From: Paraescarpia echinospica
Lineage: Eukaryota; Annelida; Polychaeta; Sabellida; Siboglinidae
Length of the DNA stretch: 64,000 nt
Direction of reading: 5' to 3'
NCBI GenBank assembly: GCA_020002185.1
Contig: CM034532.1
Location: 26,223,453 to 26,287,452, forward strand
Shown here: positions 49,100 to 61,330 of the stretch, in pieces
Layout of the letters: every line of letters starts with the position of its first letter
How positions within the stretch are numbered: position 1 is the stretch's first letter
Notes under the pieces: generated by a model
The model's input: only the letters and a program-made list of their open reading frames with translations
Databases searched by the model: none
What the model was told of the DNA's origin: nothing
Made by a program: the position numbers and the translations under genes

Positions 49100-52027
49100 G
49101 TTACATTTTTAAACATTGTTATTTTACTAGCATAAGATCATCGTCGCTCACTTCTTAATGATGATTATTCGCATTTCACCTTTCGCATAGGGTGTCGCCA
49201 TCCACTGTGTATTTCCACCTTTTTATGGGGTCTTCGCGTTGACACGAAACATTCTGATCAAGTTAAACAATTGCAAATATTTTCTTCTTTTGTTTGTCAA
49301 CGCCACAAGTGTGGTATCGCCATTACATAGTGTTGCATGCAAATGAAGCGGCCGTACCAAGCACCCGGAATGCAGCCTTTGTGACACGGCGATAACGTCG
49401 CCCGTCGCAAACTGTCTCTCCTTCAAACCATTAGCGACACGAAACTTATGCGTTCCGATTAGATAGTGCTCGCAAAAAACAACTGATGGCATTTACGCAA
49501 GCCTATCAGGTTGGACAAAAAGCAGCCTTGAGTGTTGCAGCTGTGTTTTGGCCTCCACCCATGGCCAGGTGTGGGGTGTAAAACCCTGGAATTTACGCAC
49601 ACGTTCTGCGCATGTTTAGATTCAAACACGGACGCACCTCTTATCAATGCCAAACTGCTCGAATTGGATCTATTAAAACGTTAGAAAAGTGACGGAATTG
49701 TACGTTTGGCTTGAGTAATTTAAGATTGCAGCCGTCACAGGAAAGGAAAACAACTAGATCAAATAACATGCTCTTACGAATGCGGCAGTACACGGAGCCC
49801 AGGGTATTCTCGTATGGTCCAAAGGGGCTGCGATCGTGTTATACGTTAAATGTACTCCACAGAATGTCACAACATGCTCATCTTGTCTGTAATTCGGTAT
49901 ACGGACTATATGTGATCCTAAGCTTGGCTTCGCCTATCCAACTTCACGACAACTGTCGACCGTTTAGGCAACTCGCTCGCCAATATGGCTTTGACCACAG
50001 AACATGGGACTTTGCCGTCAATCGCGGGACCACGCAAAGAGCTGTAGTAAAACTGCGATTCTTGATTTTGTTACTTCGTTTGTTGTTATCGCTGTTTCCA
50101 CTGCGATGCAGCTGGGCCGAGTTACATGAGTAAGCCCCACAGACTTTTTCAGCACTGCTGTAATGAAATGCAAACATGCTACGCCCGAAGGGTGATCGTG
50201 ATCGATCGGTCGCGAAATTTCACCTTTTCTGGGTCGCTGGAGACAGCGTATCACGTGACAGGAGGTCCTCACCCATGAGGCAAGATGACGAGCATGAAAA
50301 TTACCACTCGGTCCCGCCGAAGATGATAAATGCACAGCACGGCTTGGGGTGGTAATTAAAACCCTCCGTATAGGTATTTGTGAGCCAATCGGTGCATTTC
50401 AGCCATATAGTATGGATCATCTCAGAAACTCGATGTCCGATAACAGATTAAATTACTTTCATCTGGCCTGAGCCCCCCGCACCCCAACCCCAGACGACAG
50501 TTTATATCGAAATATTAACAGTATCGATCCGATGCGTAAAGCATTGATGTCCGACTCCAGACCAAATGCTTCTGACCCCCTCCCCCAAAAGCAAGTAATT
50601 TCAACTTATATTGGACATCGATGTTCTGAGATGATCCCTGGGTACCGACCTGCCAATGATCCGTCGAAACAACGCTAGCGTTGCATATATTTTCAACTTA
50701 ACTTACTTTCTGCGCTTTAGTGTTTGGTTAGAAGGAACATAACATGTCTCGTTCAATGCATATCTTCAAACATGCGCATAAATCAGAAGTCTTGCGTGCT
50801 CGTGCGCATGCGTGCGGTTATGTGCGTATGAGGGCGCATGGCGTCGTTTGATTAACACATAAACCAGTCGATTGGATTTCTACGGGCAAATTGGCTTTGC
50901 CATTAACCGGAGCATATTGTAACACAATCACATTCAACGTCTTGGCGCAGTCGTCTTGGCCAACACACCCGCCAATACTGGTTACACAATTATAGCTCCT
51001 ATCTCCCCCTCCTTATCTCTGCTTTACCAGGCAACGACAAATCAAAGTGCGGCGTCTCTTCAGCTACTGCTAGCAAGAAATCGAAACCGAGATAAAAGTA
51101 CGGATCTAAACGGGATATGTCTAGTTAATTAGCATCACAATAAACGTCTTCACGCTGACTTCGAGCTAATCTGCCGTCAGCCCATTTCAGACGGATCACG
51201 TGACAGTTATCGTAAACGAGTAAACAAACAATTAAACTCATCGGGTGCAAGATGGCGGCGTCGTCGTTTGATTGAAAAGGGGTGTACTGGTCAGACATAC
51301 ACCACGATCCTGGAATCTGCAAGGGTCACGCATAATTCAGGAGTTAAGAATACGACAAATGAATTGATTCCGTCAACACCTCGTCATTGTTACTTGATGG
51401 TATCGGTGTTTTACACATGGTACAAACACTTAATTTAGTATCATTCCTTACGACATGCTCACCAATTTCACGAGCGATATTGTTTGCCTATATTTATTGT
51501 CACTATATTGATGTAAACTATACACATTTAAACGACTACACAGTTAAACAACACGTGACCAAAAACAAGTTTGCATAATGATAAAGATAGTACGTAATGT
51601 GTTGTATGAAATATTCTATGCTGGAGTTGTGAAGCTTGACGCCAATCATCTGCGGAACGAAGAATAGTCATCCAAACGAAAGTTGCTGAACTGAAGAGCG
51701 ACAACAAAGAGAAACCAGTTTAAAATGTAGGGAAACATTTCTGCAAAACCAGTTATACAAACACAGTCTGTTCTAAAGGTTATTCGCATCACATGCCAAG
51801 TCTTTCAATATAAATTTGTATTATTAGCAATACATTTGATAAAAGGATAATGTCATTCTCTCTGATAGAATCTTTGGAAATATAATTTGCCCTGTTAAGA
51901 AAGATTAAAAGAACAACCACAGAGAACCCGACGTGCTGTTAATAAAGGAACAATGACTTGTAGATTAAATATCTAAAGCATCTACTCCCATAGACGACAA
52001 AACATAAATGGAAAACTGTTTTTGCGT
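49100..52027. other. Intergenic
   Basis: Mixed-composition sequence. I saw no exon with supported splice sites, no recognisable protein and no clear mobile element. Confidence 0.4.
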
Positions 52028-52181
52028 AAATTGCCAGCAGTGTGAATATGTTTAAAAACAAAATTAACAAATATATATCTCAGAAGGGCGGCTTACATAT
52101 AAATAGAAAATATTTCTTTGTTTTCCTGCCGTCTGGGGTTTTGCTCTGGATGGCAATCTAGTGAAATATTGCTAAACATTG
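52028..52181 (+). mobile_element. 3' tail fragment of the CR1-like family
   Basis: AATATGTTTAAAAACAAAAT, CTCAGAAGGGCGG and CTCTGGATGGCAATCT line up in order with the 3' end of the copy at 9235-10414 (10261-10400). Only the last 150 bp of the element remain. Confidence 0.75.
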
Positions 52182-52224
52182 CAACACATATCTCTTCCAC
52201 TGGTGTTGTTGTTGTTCTAGGGGG

Positions 52225-52530
52225 TCGGAACCGGGCGGCTGGGGGGGGGGGCTGAACCCAATATTGTTGATGAGGGATATAGGATTAGCACCGAATATTT
52301 AGGGAAGGGGGGTTCATTTTGGGTGCAATTGTAGGTTTTTGGTGAGAGCCTCGGGGGGGGGGGGTTGGAGAGCCTCTAGCGAGAGATCAATTGGAGGTTT
52401 TTGTGAGCGTCGGGGGAGGGCAAATGGATGTTTTGGAGAGCCACAAACTGGTTTTTGGAGGGCTTCGAATTTTTTGGAGAGCCTCAGGTAGGTGCAGTTG
52501 GAGGCCTTTGGTGAGCCTCGAATATTCCCC
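52225..52530 (+). repeat. G-rich degenerate repeat
   Basis: Repeated GGAGGTTTTTGGTGAG- and TTTTGGAGAGCCTC-like units interspersed with runs of 8-11 G (about 52241-52251 and 52353-52363). Potential G-quadruplex sequence on the plus strand. Confidence 0.7.
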
Positions 52531-52984
52531 GCATTCCGACGCCAGTGTTGTTGTCACATGTGCCGCGAACGGGACGGGGCCGCGTCCCGTCAGACATGAG
52601 TCCACCCTAGGAAGATGCCGTTAATGAGGCGTCTGTCGACGGGCCTGGGCTCTGTCTCCCGGTGACACACTGACAGTCGCTCTCCCGTCAACGAGCCCGG
52701 CCCAGTCAGCCAGGTGGCAGGGTGACAGATGTCGACAGCCTCGTCTGTCAGGCTGTCACGGCTCGTGGCTGGGCGTTGTCGATAACGTGATATCTACGTG
52801 TCAAGTCCACGATCTCGTGTGTAGAACTGTAGATGCTAGAATATACTACTGTTTGTAAAACTGATTTACTCTTAGTTGCCTTACCATACCCCCTGACGTG
52901 TTAATCACCTCTGATTGCCCAGACCCTGTCATCTACCATACAAACGCTAAACAAATTTACATCATTGAACTGACTGTACAACTT

Positions 52985-53255
52985 TGAAACCAACATTGAG
53001 AAAGATCATCTATTCAAAACTAACAAATACACGCCACACTGATCGAACATATAAAAATAACTGGGTAAAATCAGAATTAACCTGCATTGAAATAAATAGC
53101 AGAGGCTACGTATCTAAAATTAACAAATCTAGACTGACAACGTGCGTTGTTACCACTAACTCTATTTTGTCTAGACTCTCCCTGCTAACATCATTCACCC
53201 TTTTTAAATGCAAAGATGAACCACAATGGATTGACCGAAGACTAATTGAAAGAGG
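52985..53255 (+). mobile_element. Possible retroelement C-terminal relic
   Basis: An open frame reads LTNTRHTDRTYKNNWVKSEL, then CIEINSRGYVSKINKSRL. The pattern (charged N-terminal part, Trp, then E-x-x-x-R-G-[FY]-V-x-x-S) resembles a conserved tail found in some retroelement proteins. It is assigned from memory and is weak. Confidence 0.35.
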
Positions 53256-53289
53256 ATGACCATCACCTCAAACATGCCACTAATCACAA

Positions 53290-54560
53290 AAAAAGTTTCT
53301 TTCATCAGTAAATGTTTATGTACGGAGGATCTTCTTCCCCTTGCTCCCTTGCGGGTGGGATTCACGCCACTTGGTAGCTTCTACTTTTCTTATCAGTTCT
53401 TTCCACCTCTCTCTCTCTCGTCCGCAGTGACCACCCATTCATGGCTGTTCACGCCAGCCCTCCCCAGGTCTCGCTTTATGCTGTCCTTCCATCTCAGCCT
53501 TGGTCTTCCTCTCCTTCGTCTGCCACCCTCTTCTACTTTCCACGCTCTTTTCGCCAGTCTGTCTTCACCCATTCTATGTACATGTCCTGCTCATCTCATT
53601 CTGTTACCGACTACTTATACTACTCCTTCGACTCTCACTACCGCTGTTGTCTCCTTGTACATTTCCTCCACCATTCTGGTTTCTGCTTCTCCAACCTCCA
53701 TCCATCTCATGACTGTAAATGCGAGTTCTCTCGGCACGGTGTCAAATGCCTTTTCCAGATCTACAGAACCGAACGCTACATCCTTTTAAAATTGTCTCTT
53801 CTTCTCGATAATTTGTCTGATGGCAAACACTCCATCATCTGTTCCTCTCCCTTTCCTAAATCCCAGGTGATTCTCTCCGATTTTCCTCTCCACTGTAAGC
53901 CTCACCCTAGCATCCAATATCCTTTCCAACAATTTCATGGTTTGGCTCAGTAATGTGATGCCTCTGTGTCTCCCTGGGTCATGGATGTCCCTTTCCCCTT
54001 CCACATCGGGTACAGTCATTCTTCTTCGCCACTCTGCTGGTATCTCTCCTGCTGTGAAGCATACATTAAACAGCCTCGTCAGCCATTTGATTCCAACTAG
54101 TTTGTTTGCTTTCACCATTTCCACTGAGAGTTCATCCACTCCTACGGCCTTTCCTGTTTTCATCTTCTTTTCTGCTTTCTCCACCTCTTCTTCTGTTATT
54201 GTCCTCACCTCCAGCTTTTTCCTTATAGTATGAGGTACCTCTATCTCATATTCTCCCTCCGGATTTAGTAGTTTCTTGAAGTACTTCTCCCAAACACCCA
54301 ACACTTGTTTTGCTCCAGTGACCTGTGTCCCGTCGCTACTCTTCATTGCTGATGTTCGTACAGTGTCTTTGCTGTCTCTGTCTCTATCCCTGGCAAGTTT
54401 GAAGTTATGTTTTTTTTCTCCATCTTCTTCAATCCTATCACATAATTCCTGCTGTTTTTTATCTCTTGCTTTAGCAATTGCCTTATTTGCTGCCTTCTTC
54501 TTCTCCCGGTACTTCGCTTCTTCCACACAATTCAATGATTCCTTTTTTTTCGTATTACTT
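53290..54560 (-). mobile_element. RTE-like LINE fragment
   Basis: The minus-strand frame 54535-53786 reads KKKAANKAIAKARDKKQQEL, then KYFKKLLNPEGEYEI, KTGKAVGVDELSVEMVKA, FTAGEIPAEWRRRMTVP, GRHRGITLLSQTMKLLERIL and HLGFRKGRGTDDGVFAIRQI. These are the ordered pre-RT and early RT motifs of RTE-type elements. Downstream the frame is broken by stops and shifts, but RT-like sequence continues to about 53300. Confidence 0.85.
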
Positions 54561-57359
54561 GTTCAACATCAAGTATACGAGGGTTAACCTTCATTAATTT
54601 TATCCTAGCTTCCTATAGTATATTACTAATAGTAATTTTTTTATTTAACGCAGGTACTTGGGACATTATTGCTACAGTTTAGTCCATTTTCCTATATGAA
54701 TAAAGTTATATTTCTTTCTCTAAATTACTTTTTCCATGCAATGAAGCTTCACCGGGAACAGAAAGCTGCCACATCAGTAAACCAACCTAATACACTAGTG
54801 TAGTAATCTTGAGGATATAAAACATACCCTCTTGCCAACGCTGTTCGGCAATTACCCGACGAATCTGCCCGTGACGACAATATGTCGACAGTTCATTAAT
54901 CACCAAGATATCCGATACGCCTAGGTCCCGTTCATAGGTTACATGCGCACGGAACAGGTTGATCTGTGGTTTATTTGCTATCTCATTTTATCACCAATCT
55001 GCGCTCGGCAACATCGAAAGCGCTGAATGTCGAATGCGCGGTCGTGAGATCTTCGCGTTGATGGCCCGTTATACATTTATGTGAGCAAAGTCTTGTCTCA
55101 GGAGATAAGTGGCATATAATGATAGGACGGGTGCGATTTACACCATCAACAGTAAACAATTAGAGCGCACTGGGGGCTGCGGAGATAACGCGACAGCGAC
55201 CTACAGTTCAAAGAGCGTGAACAAAGGGTTCCTCTTGTTGAAACCAAAACCACTCGATATTTCTGTCTTCCTTGTGTATATCCATGGCGTTGTCTGAATT
55301 ACGGACACTGCGCCACTGCATGTGGACTAACATAATATCCATTTCTTATTATATGCTTCATTGAAGTGTTGCATTCTTAATAAACACAGGAAGAACGGCC
55401 GGTTCGTCTTATCGGACCGGAAGCCATCCATTGTGTCGCCGTCATGGCAACGGTGCTCCTTTAGATTACATCCGACGCGTTGCTAACACTATAACAGGAT
55501 TACGTGTTTTCCATGGGTGGTTTACTGCTTTATAAATTGTTCGAGGGGTAAATTGGCTTCCACCCCCAGTAAATGTCGCAGCTGTGTTTTGATTGCGGTG
55601 GCTGACGACGCAACACGTGCGATTTCGTCTCCCGCGGGAATTCCCCGCGTCTGGGCGTAGATAAGGGAAAGTGCAAACTTTTATAGCCGAGTCCAGTGCG
55701 GTTCCGTAACATGTTAGAAGTATATATGTACTGATACATTTTATTTATAACACCGATTGCCAATACATAGCAGGACCAGTGTTTATTTTAGATTAGATTG
55801 TAATGCAGAGAAACCGTTTCTTAGCACAGTAAGATAACACAACTTTGCTAACATACGGTTAGATTAGTCTTCAATATTTTGCACAGTTCAAGCCAGCCTT
55901 CCGGTATACATACTTCGGAAAATAATAGGTAACTACCAACAAATTCGAAGCATCAATTCACTAATGTGACTGACGGATGTATACGAGCATCGTCCAAAAT
56001 AGAACAGAGAACTCGAGATAAAACTATTTTCTGCAGTTTTGTGGTAAAGGGCGCCGGTCAGTTCCTCTATCCAGAATTAGCGGGCGTAGCTATTTGTAGT
56101 AGGAAGTCTGCTGTGTTTTACGTGGGCAAATGGGACATCGTTGAACATAAATTGGTATTGCAGTTAACTCAGCCCGACTCTGCCGTATTGCCAATAAAGC
56201 TTGTTTTGAAACTGGATGTTTTCTTTACCATTTAAACACGCTCCGGGGTCGAACCTTCCAAATTGCGAACGATGTTACGGGCGTACTAAACACACTTTGG
56301 CGAGTAGTATACGTTCGACATAGTTAGTATAGTCTTAAGAACATTATATTAATTAATATATGAAAAAGTAGGAGCAGACTGCCTCTGTTTAAGAAATATT
56401 GTCTTAATGTATCAAAGACGTAATTGGCGCAGCAGCGGTTCTCTGTCGACGGAGACAAAAGTCGTGGAGACGCTGTCATAGGTCTTTGGTGAAGTTTTAT
56501 ACCTCGGGCAACTGATAACGTCACTGACATTCGCAACCTTGTCTACATGCTCTAACTAATCAGCCGGCTGTTTGCCCATCATTAACTCAACGCTTAAGTG
56601 CGTAGATGAGCGAAAGCAACGACTTTAATTAATTGCCTCCCTGCGTGGATTCATCCGACCAGCGTTCCTTCACGCGTACGGCGACTGTTCGGTGCGACTG
56701 TCCCATGCCCTCCGGCCATTTCGTCTTTCAAGTAGCCATCGATATAGATTATAGAGAGTCCCAAAGACGTCGGACTGATTACGTTCTCTCCGTGTTTACG
56801 ACATTAGACCGACACAGAGCGCTTCCCTCCCGCTCGTAGTTGTACCATCAACCTCGTTGTTTAGTCTTCGGTGTCTCGTTACGCCTTCGTTGGTGGTCGT
56901 CTGGAGAAACAATCGCGTCACAAAAGACGGACTGTTTACAATCATTGCTGTAAGATAATGTAATAGTTATAATTAGGCCGTTGTTGATGAAACGTAAAGT
57001 ATATATAATCAATAGAGGGATATGTAACGGTTATACAGTCAATGGTACTACTCCCTTGCTGATGTTGTAGACATTTATATCTGCTTCGGTGCTGTGGTTT
57101 CCCAGTTAACAAATGACGTGGAGGTGTCCGGTGACAGACGACCACTGAATTTCATCACAGGACCGCCGTGACACACAATAAAAACCCCAGTGTCCAGTTA
57201 ATGGTAATATGGATGCTGTATTACGGCGTTAATTCCATTATACATTAATATTCGATTAAACAAACGTCCAGATTATAGACAATCCGGCAATATAGAACGA
57301 TCACATAATCCTCCTTGTCGCCCGCGATGCCGGTGTAGCAATGTCAAGACACTCACCTT
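54561..57359. other. Intergenic
   Basis: No gene or repeat that I can support. Short open frames (for example 55966-56235) lack an ATG near the start or any recognised motif. Confidence 0.4.
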
Positions 57360-57365
57360 AGAAAA

Positions 57366-57512
57366 CACTTCGTTTGTGTTTTGAAATTAATTTCAAAACA
57401 CTCTAGTGTTCTCAAATTCATTTCAAAACAATCAACTGCCCAAGTTCAAAACACTACGGTGAAATTGAAAGAAAATATCACCTACCAATTTCAAAACACT
57501 CTGGTCTTAGCA
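57366..57512. repeat. Palindromic TTTCAAAACAC repeats, left cluster
   Basis: Contains a perfect 26-bp palindrome (57377-57402; arms GTGTTTTGAAATT and its inverse), plus TTTCAAAACA(C/A) motifs near 57422 and 57492 and a related TTCAAAACAC near 57445. A matching cluster in mostly opposite orientation lies at 58240-58340. Confidence 0.75.
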
Positions 57513-57514
57513 AC

Positions 57515-58080
57515 GTATATTTGTGCTCTTCTTCTTCACTGTGCCGTGTCTGTCACAGGCGTTGGTGATCATGGCCCTGCAAACCGCACGGTCGTTTGTA
57601 GTTTGTAGCAGTTCTGTTACGCTCCGTTCACACCATGTTGACAGACTATCGATTATTGTTATCCTCTGGCGTCCTGTTTATCTTTTTCTTTCAATCTTTC
57701 CTGTTGTTACTATATGTTCTAACTTTCTCTTTCTCATTATGTGCCTATACATCTTGCTTGTTGTATTATAATTTTGTTAATGATCTTTCTTTTTGATTTT
57801 GCCGTCCTAAGGGTGGCGTCATTGCTTTTCTTTTCAGTCCATGATATTCACAGCATTTTTTTAAGAACCACATTTCAGTTGTAGGTTTTTTTGTGAACTT
57901 TTGCTTATTGTCCATGATTCACACCCATATAGTAATATCGTTCTAAGTAGCATTGCAGTACATGTTTTTTTCACTTCAAGTGATATACTTTTGTTTGTTA
58001 AAATGTTTTTCATGTTGTGAAAAGCTGTTTTAGCCTGAGCAATTCGTTTCTTGATCTCATTGTTTCATCGACCGTCAGAT
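57515..58080 (-). mobile_element. RTE-like LINE 3' coding relic
   Basis: The minus strand from about 58065 reads EIKKRIAQAKTAFHNMKNIL, then LTNKSISLEVKK and LLYGCESWTI. Through several indels it later reads HIMRKRKLEHIVTTGKIERK and TGRQRITI, ending GLQGHD near 57575. This is the C-terminal part of a widespread RTE-like RT family as I recognise it. It is broken by multiple stops. Confidence 0.8.
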
Positions 58081-58239
58081 GTTATAAGTGATACAAGATA
58101 GTTAAACGTTTGGACTTACTTCAAGACAGTGCCATATGCCACTATGTTTACATGTTACGTTATACTTAAAGCACTAAATAAATATAATATTCCTCAAATG
58201 CAAACCTTGCGACATTTCATTTTTTTTTTTTTATAAACT

Positions 58240-58340
58240 TTACCAGAATGTTTTGAACAAAACATTCTAGAGTGTTTTCAAGTTAATTCCAAAACACTCT
58301 ACGGTCTTCTCGAATTGGGTAGTGTTTTGAAATTCCTACA
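58240..58340. repeat. GTGTTTTGAAATT repeats, right cluster
   Basis: AATGTTTTGAACAAAACATT, AGTGTTTTCAAG, CCAAAACACTCTA and AGTGTTTTGAAATT. It resembles the inverse of the left cluster at 57366-57512. Together they bracket the RTE relic. Confidence 0.65.
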
Positions 58341-58798
58341 CCCGTGTAATAGTCTGTCTTACCCCATGGGTATCTTCCCCAGCCTGGATATCGTACCCAT
58401 TCAGTACTGATCAGTAGACGGATTAGGCTGTGCGACTAGAACTGTAGTCTGCTACTGAGGCTGCAGATCCTGATTAACTAACATGTTTAAATGTATGAAG
58501 CTCGTTCAGTTGACTAGAATATTTACAACATATCTGCTACCATGTGAAACATTTAAACATCACCTATGTATGTATTTTGTCTTATTTCTGTAGCAATGGG
58601 GAGATATCCAGGGTGGGGGTAGATGCACCCCCTATTCCATCATACTCGGAGGAGAGACAAAGTACCACACAGAACCAACACTTTCTGAGACGGTAAACAG
58701 TAAACAAAATGATATCCTCTCGTCACCGTCACTTGAGACATATCTCTATTTATTAGGGGTGTAACAATGGTGTAAGAAACGATACGAAACATATCGCG

Positions 58799-58946
58799 AT
58801 ACGCGATATATACATATATACATATATATATTTATATAAATAATATATATATATATATATATAAATAATATGTATATATATATATACATATTATATATAT
58901 ATATATATATATATAAATAATTATATATATATATATATATATTACT
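58799..58946. repeat. (TA)n-rich microsatellite
   Basis: About 150 bp of TA with ATAAATAATA interruptions. It can fold back on itself. Confidence 0.9.
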
Positions 58947-59195
58947 GAATCTGTTTTCCACGGTTGTGTTTCCTCCTGGTAACGTAACTCGCGTTGACGG
59001 GTTTATCGGTCGCACGCGCCTGCCTCGTCTCCTTATCTCTCCGCGTTATCGTGGTAATATCGGAGCTCGCGCGGACTGTTACATCGAGGTTATCGCGACA
59101 GCCACTTCGTTAGTCCAAAGTTACTGAAACGCTGAGCGTCTGTCACACGGCTGATGACCAGGTCTGGTTCCGGGCAATTGTATTGTCGTCGACGA

Positions 59196-59226
59196 CGATG
59201 ACGTTGGCAACGACGACGACGACGGT

Positions 59227-59267
<41 letters not shown>

Positions 59268-59271
59268 ATAG
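59196..59271. repeat. GAC/GGC trinucleotide and GGCGAC hexanucleotide repeat
   Basis: GACGACGACGAC followed by about eight GGCGAC units. No supported gene runs through it. Confidence 0.9.
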
Positions 59272-59848
59272 CTAACCTATAATTGGTAAATAGTTCTGGA
59301 TACCACTGTTCGTGACCAATGTATTCCCATTCGTGAATTTAGATATCGCGCGTTGTCATCGCAATGAAATATATTCTTATGAGTTGTTTTTATACATGTT
59401 ACAACAAACATATGAACGCGTAGCACGGTATCCAGTTCTTAAAAGTCAAGAGATTTCTTCGTGCGTCAGAGGATGTCCAGGGATTCGTAAAGGCGTGTCG
59501 CACTTAATTCTCGGAAACCTTACAGTACAAACAAGGAATGTGAACCGACTTCGGTTCGATGTTTTATTTCCCGGAATGAGCCTGTTCGTTAGCGCCCGCT
59601 AACCAGCACCGGCGGAGAAACGTCGAGATTCGTATCTGGATTGTGTCTGGATCGTGTCTGAGCTGGGTCTGGATTGTGTCTGCAACGGAGGCAGATGTGG
59701 TCGAGGAGAGAGATGGAGGCACTGGACACGCACCACGTGGCCGTGGTGACAAGAGGTCGATCAAACGTTCGTCGTACAAGGCTGTGTGGTCATCCTTACT
59801 GTTATGATCTACGTGACCATTGGCTCTGTTGATACGTACGCTCGACAA
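59272..59848. other. Intergenic
   Basis: No supported exon seen. A phrase related to GATTGTGTCTGGATC is repeated two or three times around 59637-59685. Confidence 0.4.
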
Positions 59849-59886
59849 CCACCACCACCACCACCACCACCACCACCACCACCACC

Positions 59887-59932
<46 letters not shown>

Positions 59933-60403
59933 CGACGACGACGAAGACAACAACAACAACGACGACGACAACAACAACAACAACAACAACAACGACGACG
60001 ACGACGACGACGACAACAACAACAACAACAACAACGACGACGACGACGACGACAACAACAACGACGACGACAACAACGACGACGACGACGACAACAACAA
60101 CAACAACGACGACGACGACGACGACGACGACAACAACAACAACGACGACGACGACAACAACAACAACGACGACGACGACGACAACAACGACGACGACGAC
60201 GACGACGACGACAACAACAACAACGACGACGACAACAACAACAACAACAACGACGACGACGTCAACAACAACAACAACAACAACAACAACGACGACGACG
60301 ACAACAACAACAACAACAACACAACAACACAACAACAACACAAATAACAACGACGACGACGACAACAACAACAACAACAACGACGACAACAACAACAAAC
60401 ATC
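59849..60403. repeat. CAC/CAA/CGA trinucleotide array, about 550 bp
   Basis: Starts with about 12 ACC units, then alternates blocks of (CAA)n and (CGA)n throughout. All frames on both strands are open for up to 300 codons (Gln/Arg, Asn/Asp, Thr; antisense Val, Leu/Ser, Cys) because no stop can be formed. It is not evidence of a gene. Confidence 0.97.
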
Positions 60404-60884
60404 ATCAGACCTTGACAGAGGAAAACAAATTATGAGACGACTGCGTCTGACGGATGTCAACCACGATATCAACATACACCGTGATGTCATCCATACTTGA
60501 CGTCACCACATCTTGTGACGTCATCATTGATGTCACCAGATCTAGTGTTTTCAATGTCACTAAACGACATCAATGTCTTGTCAACAAACCTAGTACAACA
60601 GCAACACGCATGCCGAGAGAGGGCGTCTCTTGACTGCGGGACAGTGGCTGCAGCGCGGTCACCCACGCCGCGACCAAACTTCATGACCGGCATCTACGCC
60701 ACCTGCTGCTGCTTTTTTTGTTCGTTGACAAATTGTCGACAGGATAAACGACCTTCCGTCGGGGTTTATCGCCGCAGGGCTATGTGTTCACGACGGTGGG
60801 TCGTTAAACCAGCAAGCTGGGGTCTGGAATGTAGCTTATACGATCGGGTGTCTTGCAGATGTTTGACGGTCGGTCGGTGAGGCT
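60404..60884. other. Intergenic with TGACGTCA-like motifs
   Basis: GACGTCA-type motifs recur around 60497-60530 (TTGACGTCACC, GTGACGTCATC). No gene recognised. Confidence 0.4.
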
Positions 60885-61330
60885 GTTCTTGACACACGCA
60901 CGATGTGTTCGCAATGCAATTGTCCGTCATGCAAGAATAGTGTATTTGCAGTGCAATTGTTCTTGCAAACAAGGATGATGTGTTCGCAATGCAATTGTCC
61001 GTGCATGCAAGAATGATGCGTTCGCAGTGCATTTACAAACAAGAATGATGTGTTCGCAGTGCAATTGTTCTTGCAAACAGAACAGTGCAATAGTCCATGC
61101 ATACAATAATTATGTGTTCGCAATGCGGTTGTTCGTACACACACGAACGATGTGTTCGCGGGGTTCGATTGTCCGTACACACATGTACGATGTGTTCGCG
61201 CGGTGCGGTTGTTCGTTCACGTACGTGCGATCTATTGGTGTAGTGCGATTGTCCGTGCACACGTGTAAAAAGTGATCGCACTATGCGGTGGTTCGTGCCC
61301 ACACGTAAGATGCAAATGTTCGCGCGGTGT
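60885..61330 (+). repeat. Degenerate minisatellite, units about 38-60 bp
   Basis: Repeats of GATGTGTTCGCAATGCAATT then GTCCGTGCATGCAAGAA and variants, about 10 copies. The units grow more diverged and CA-richer toward the right. Confidence 0.85.

Noticed and set aside
52391..52624. Overlapping open frames in the G-rich tract
   Set aside because: Low-complexity G-rich repeats, with no conserved motif or splice context.
59564..60490. Poly-Ser/Leu, poly-Val and poly-Gln/Arg frames up to 308 codons
   Set aside because: A trinucleotide array in which stop codons cannot form; no other coding evidence.
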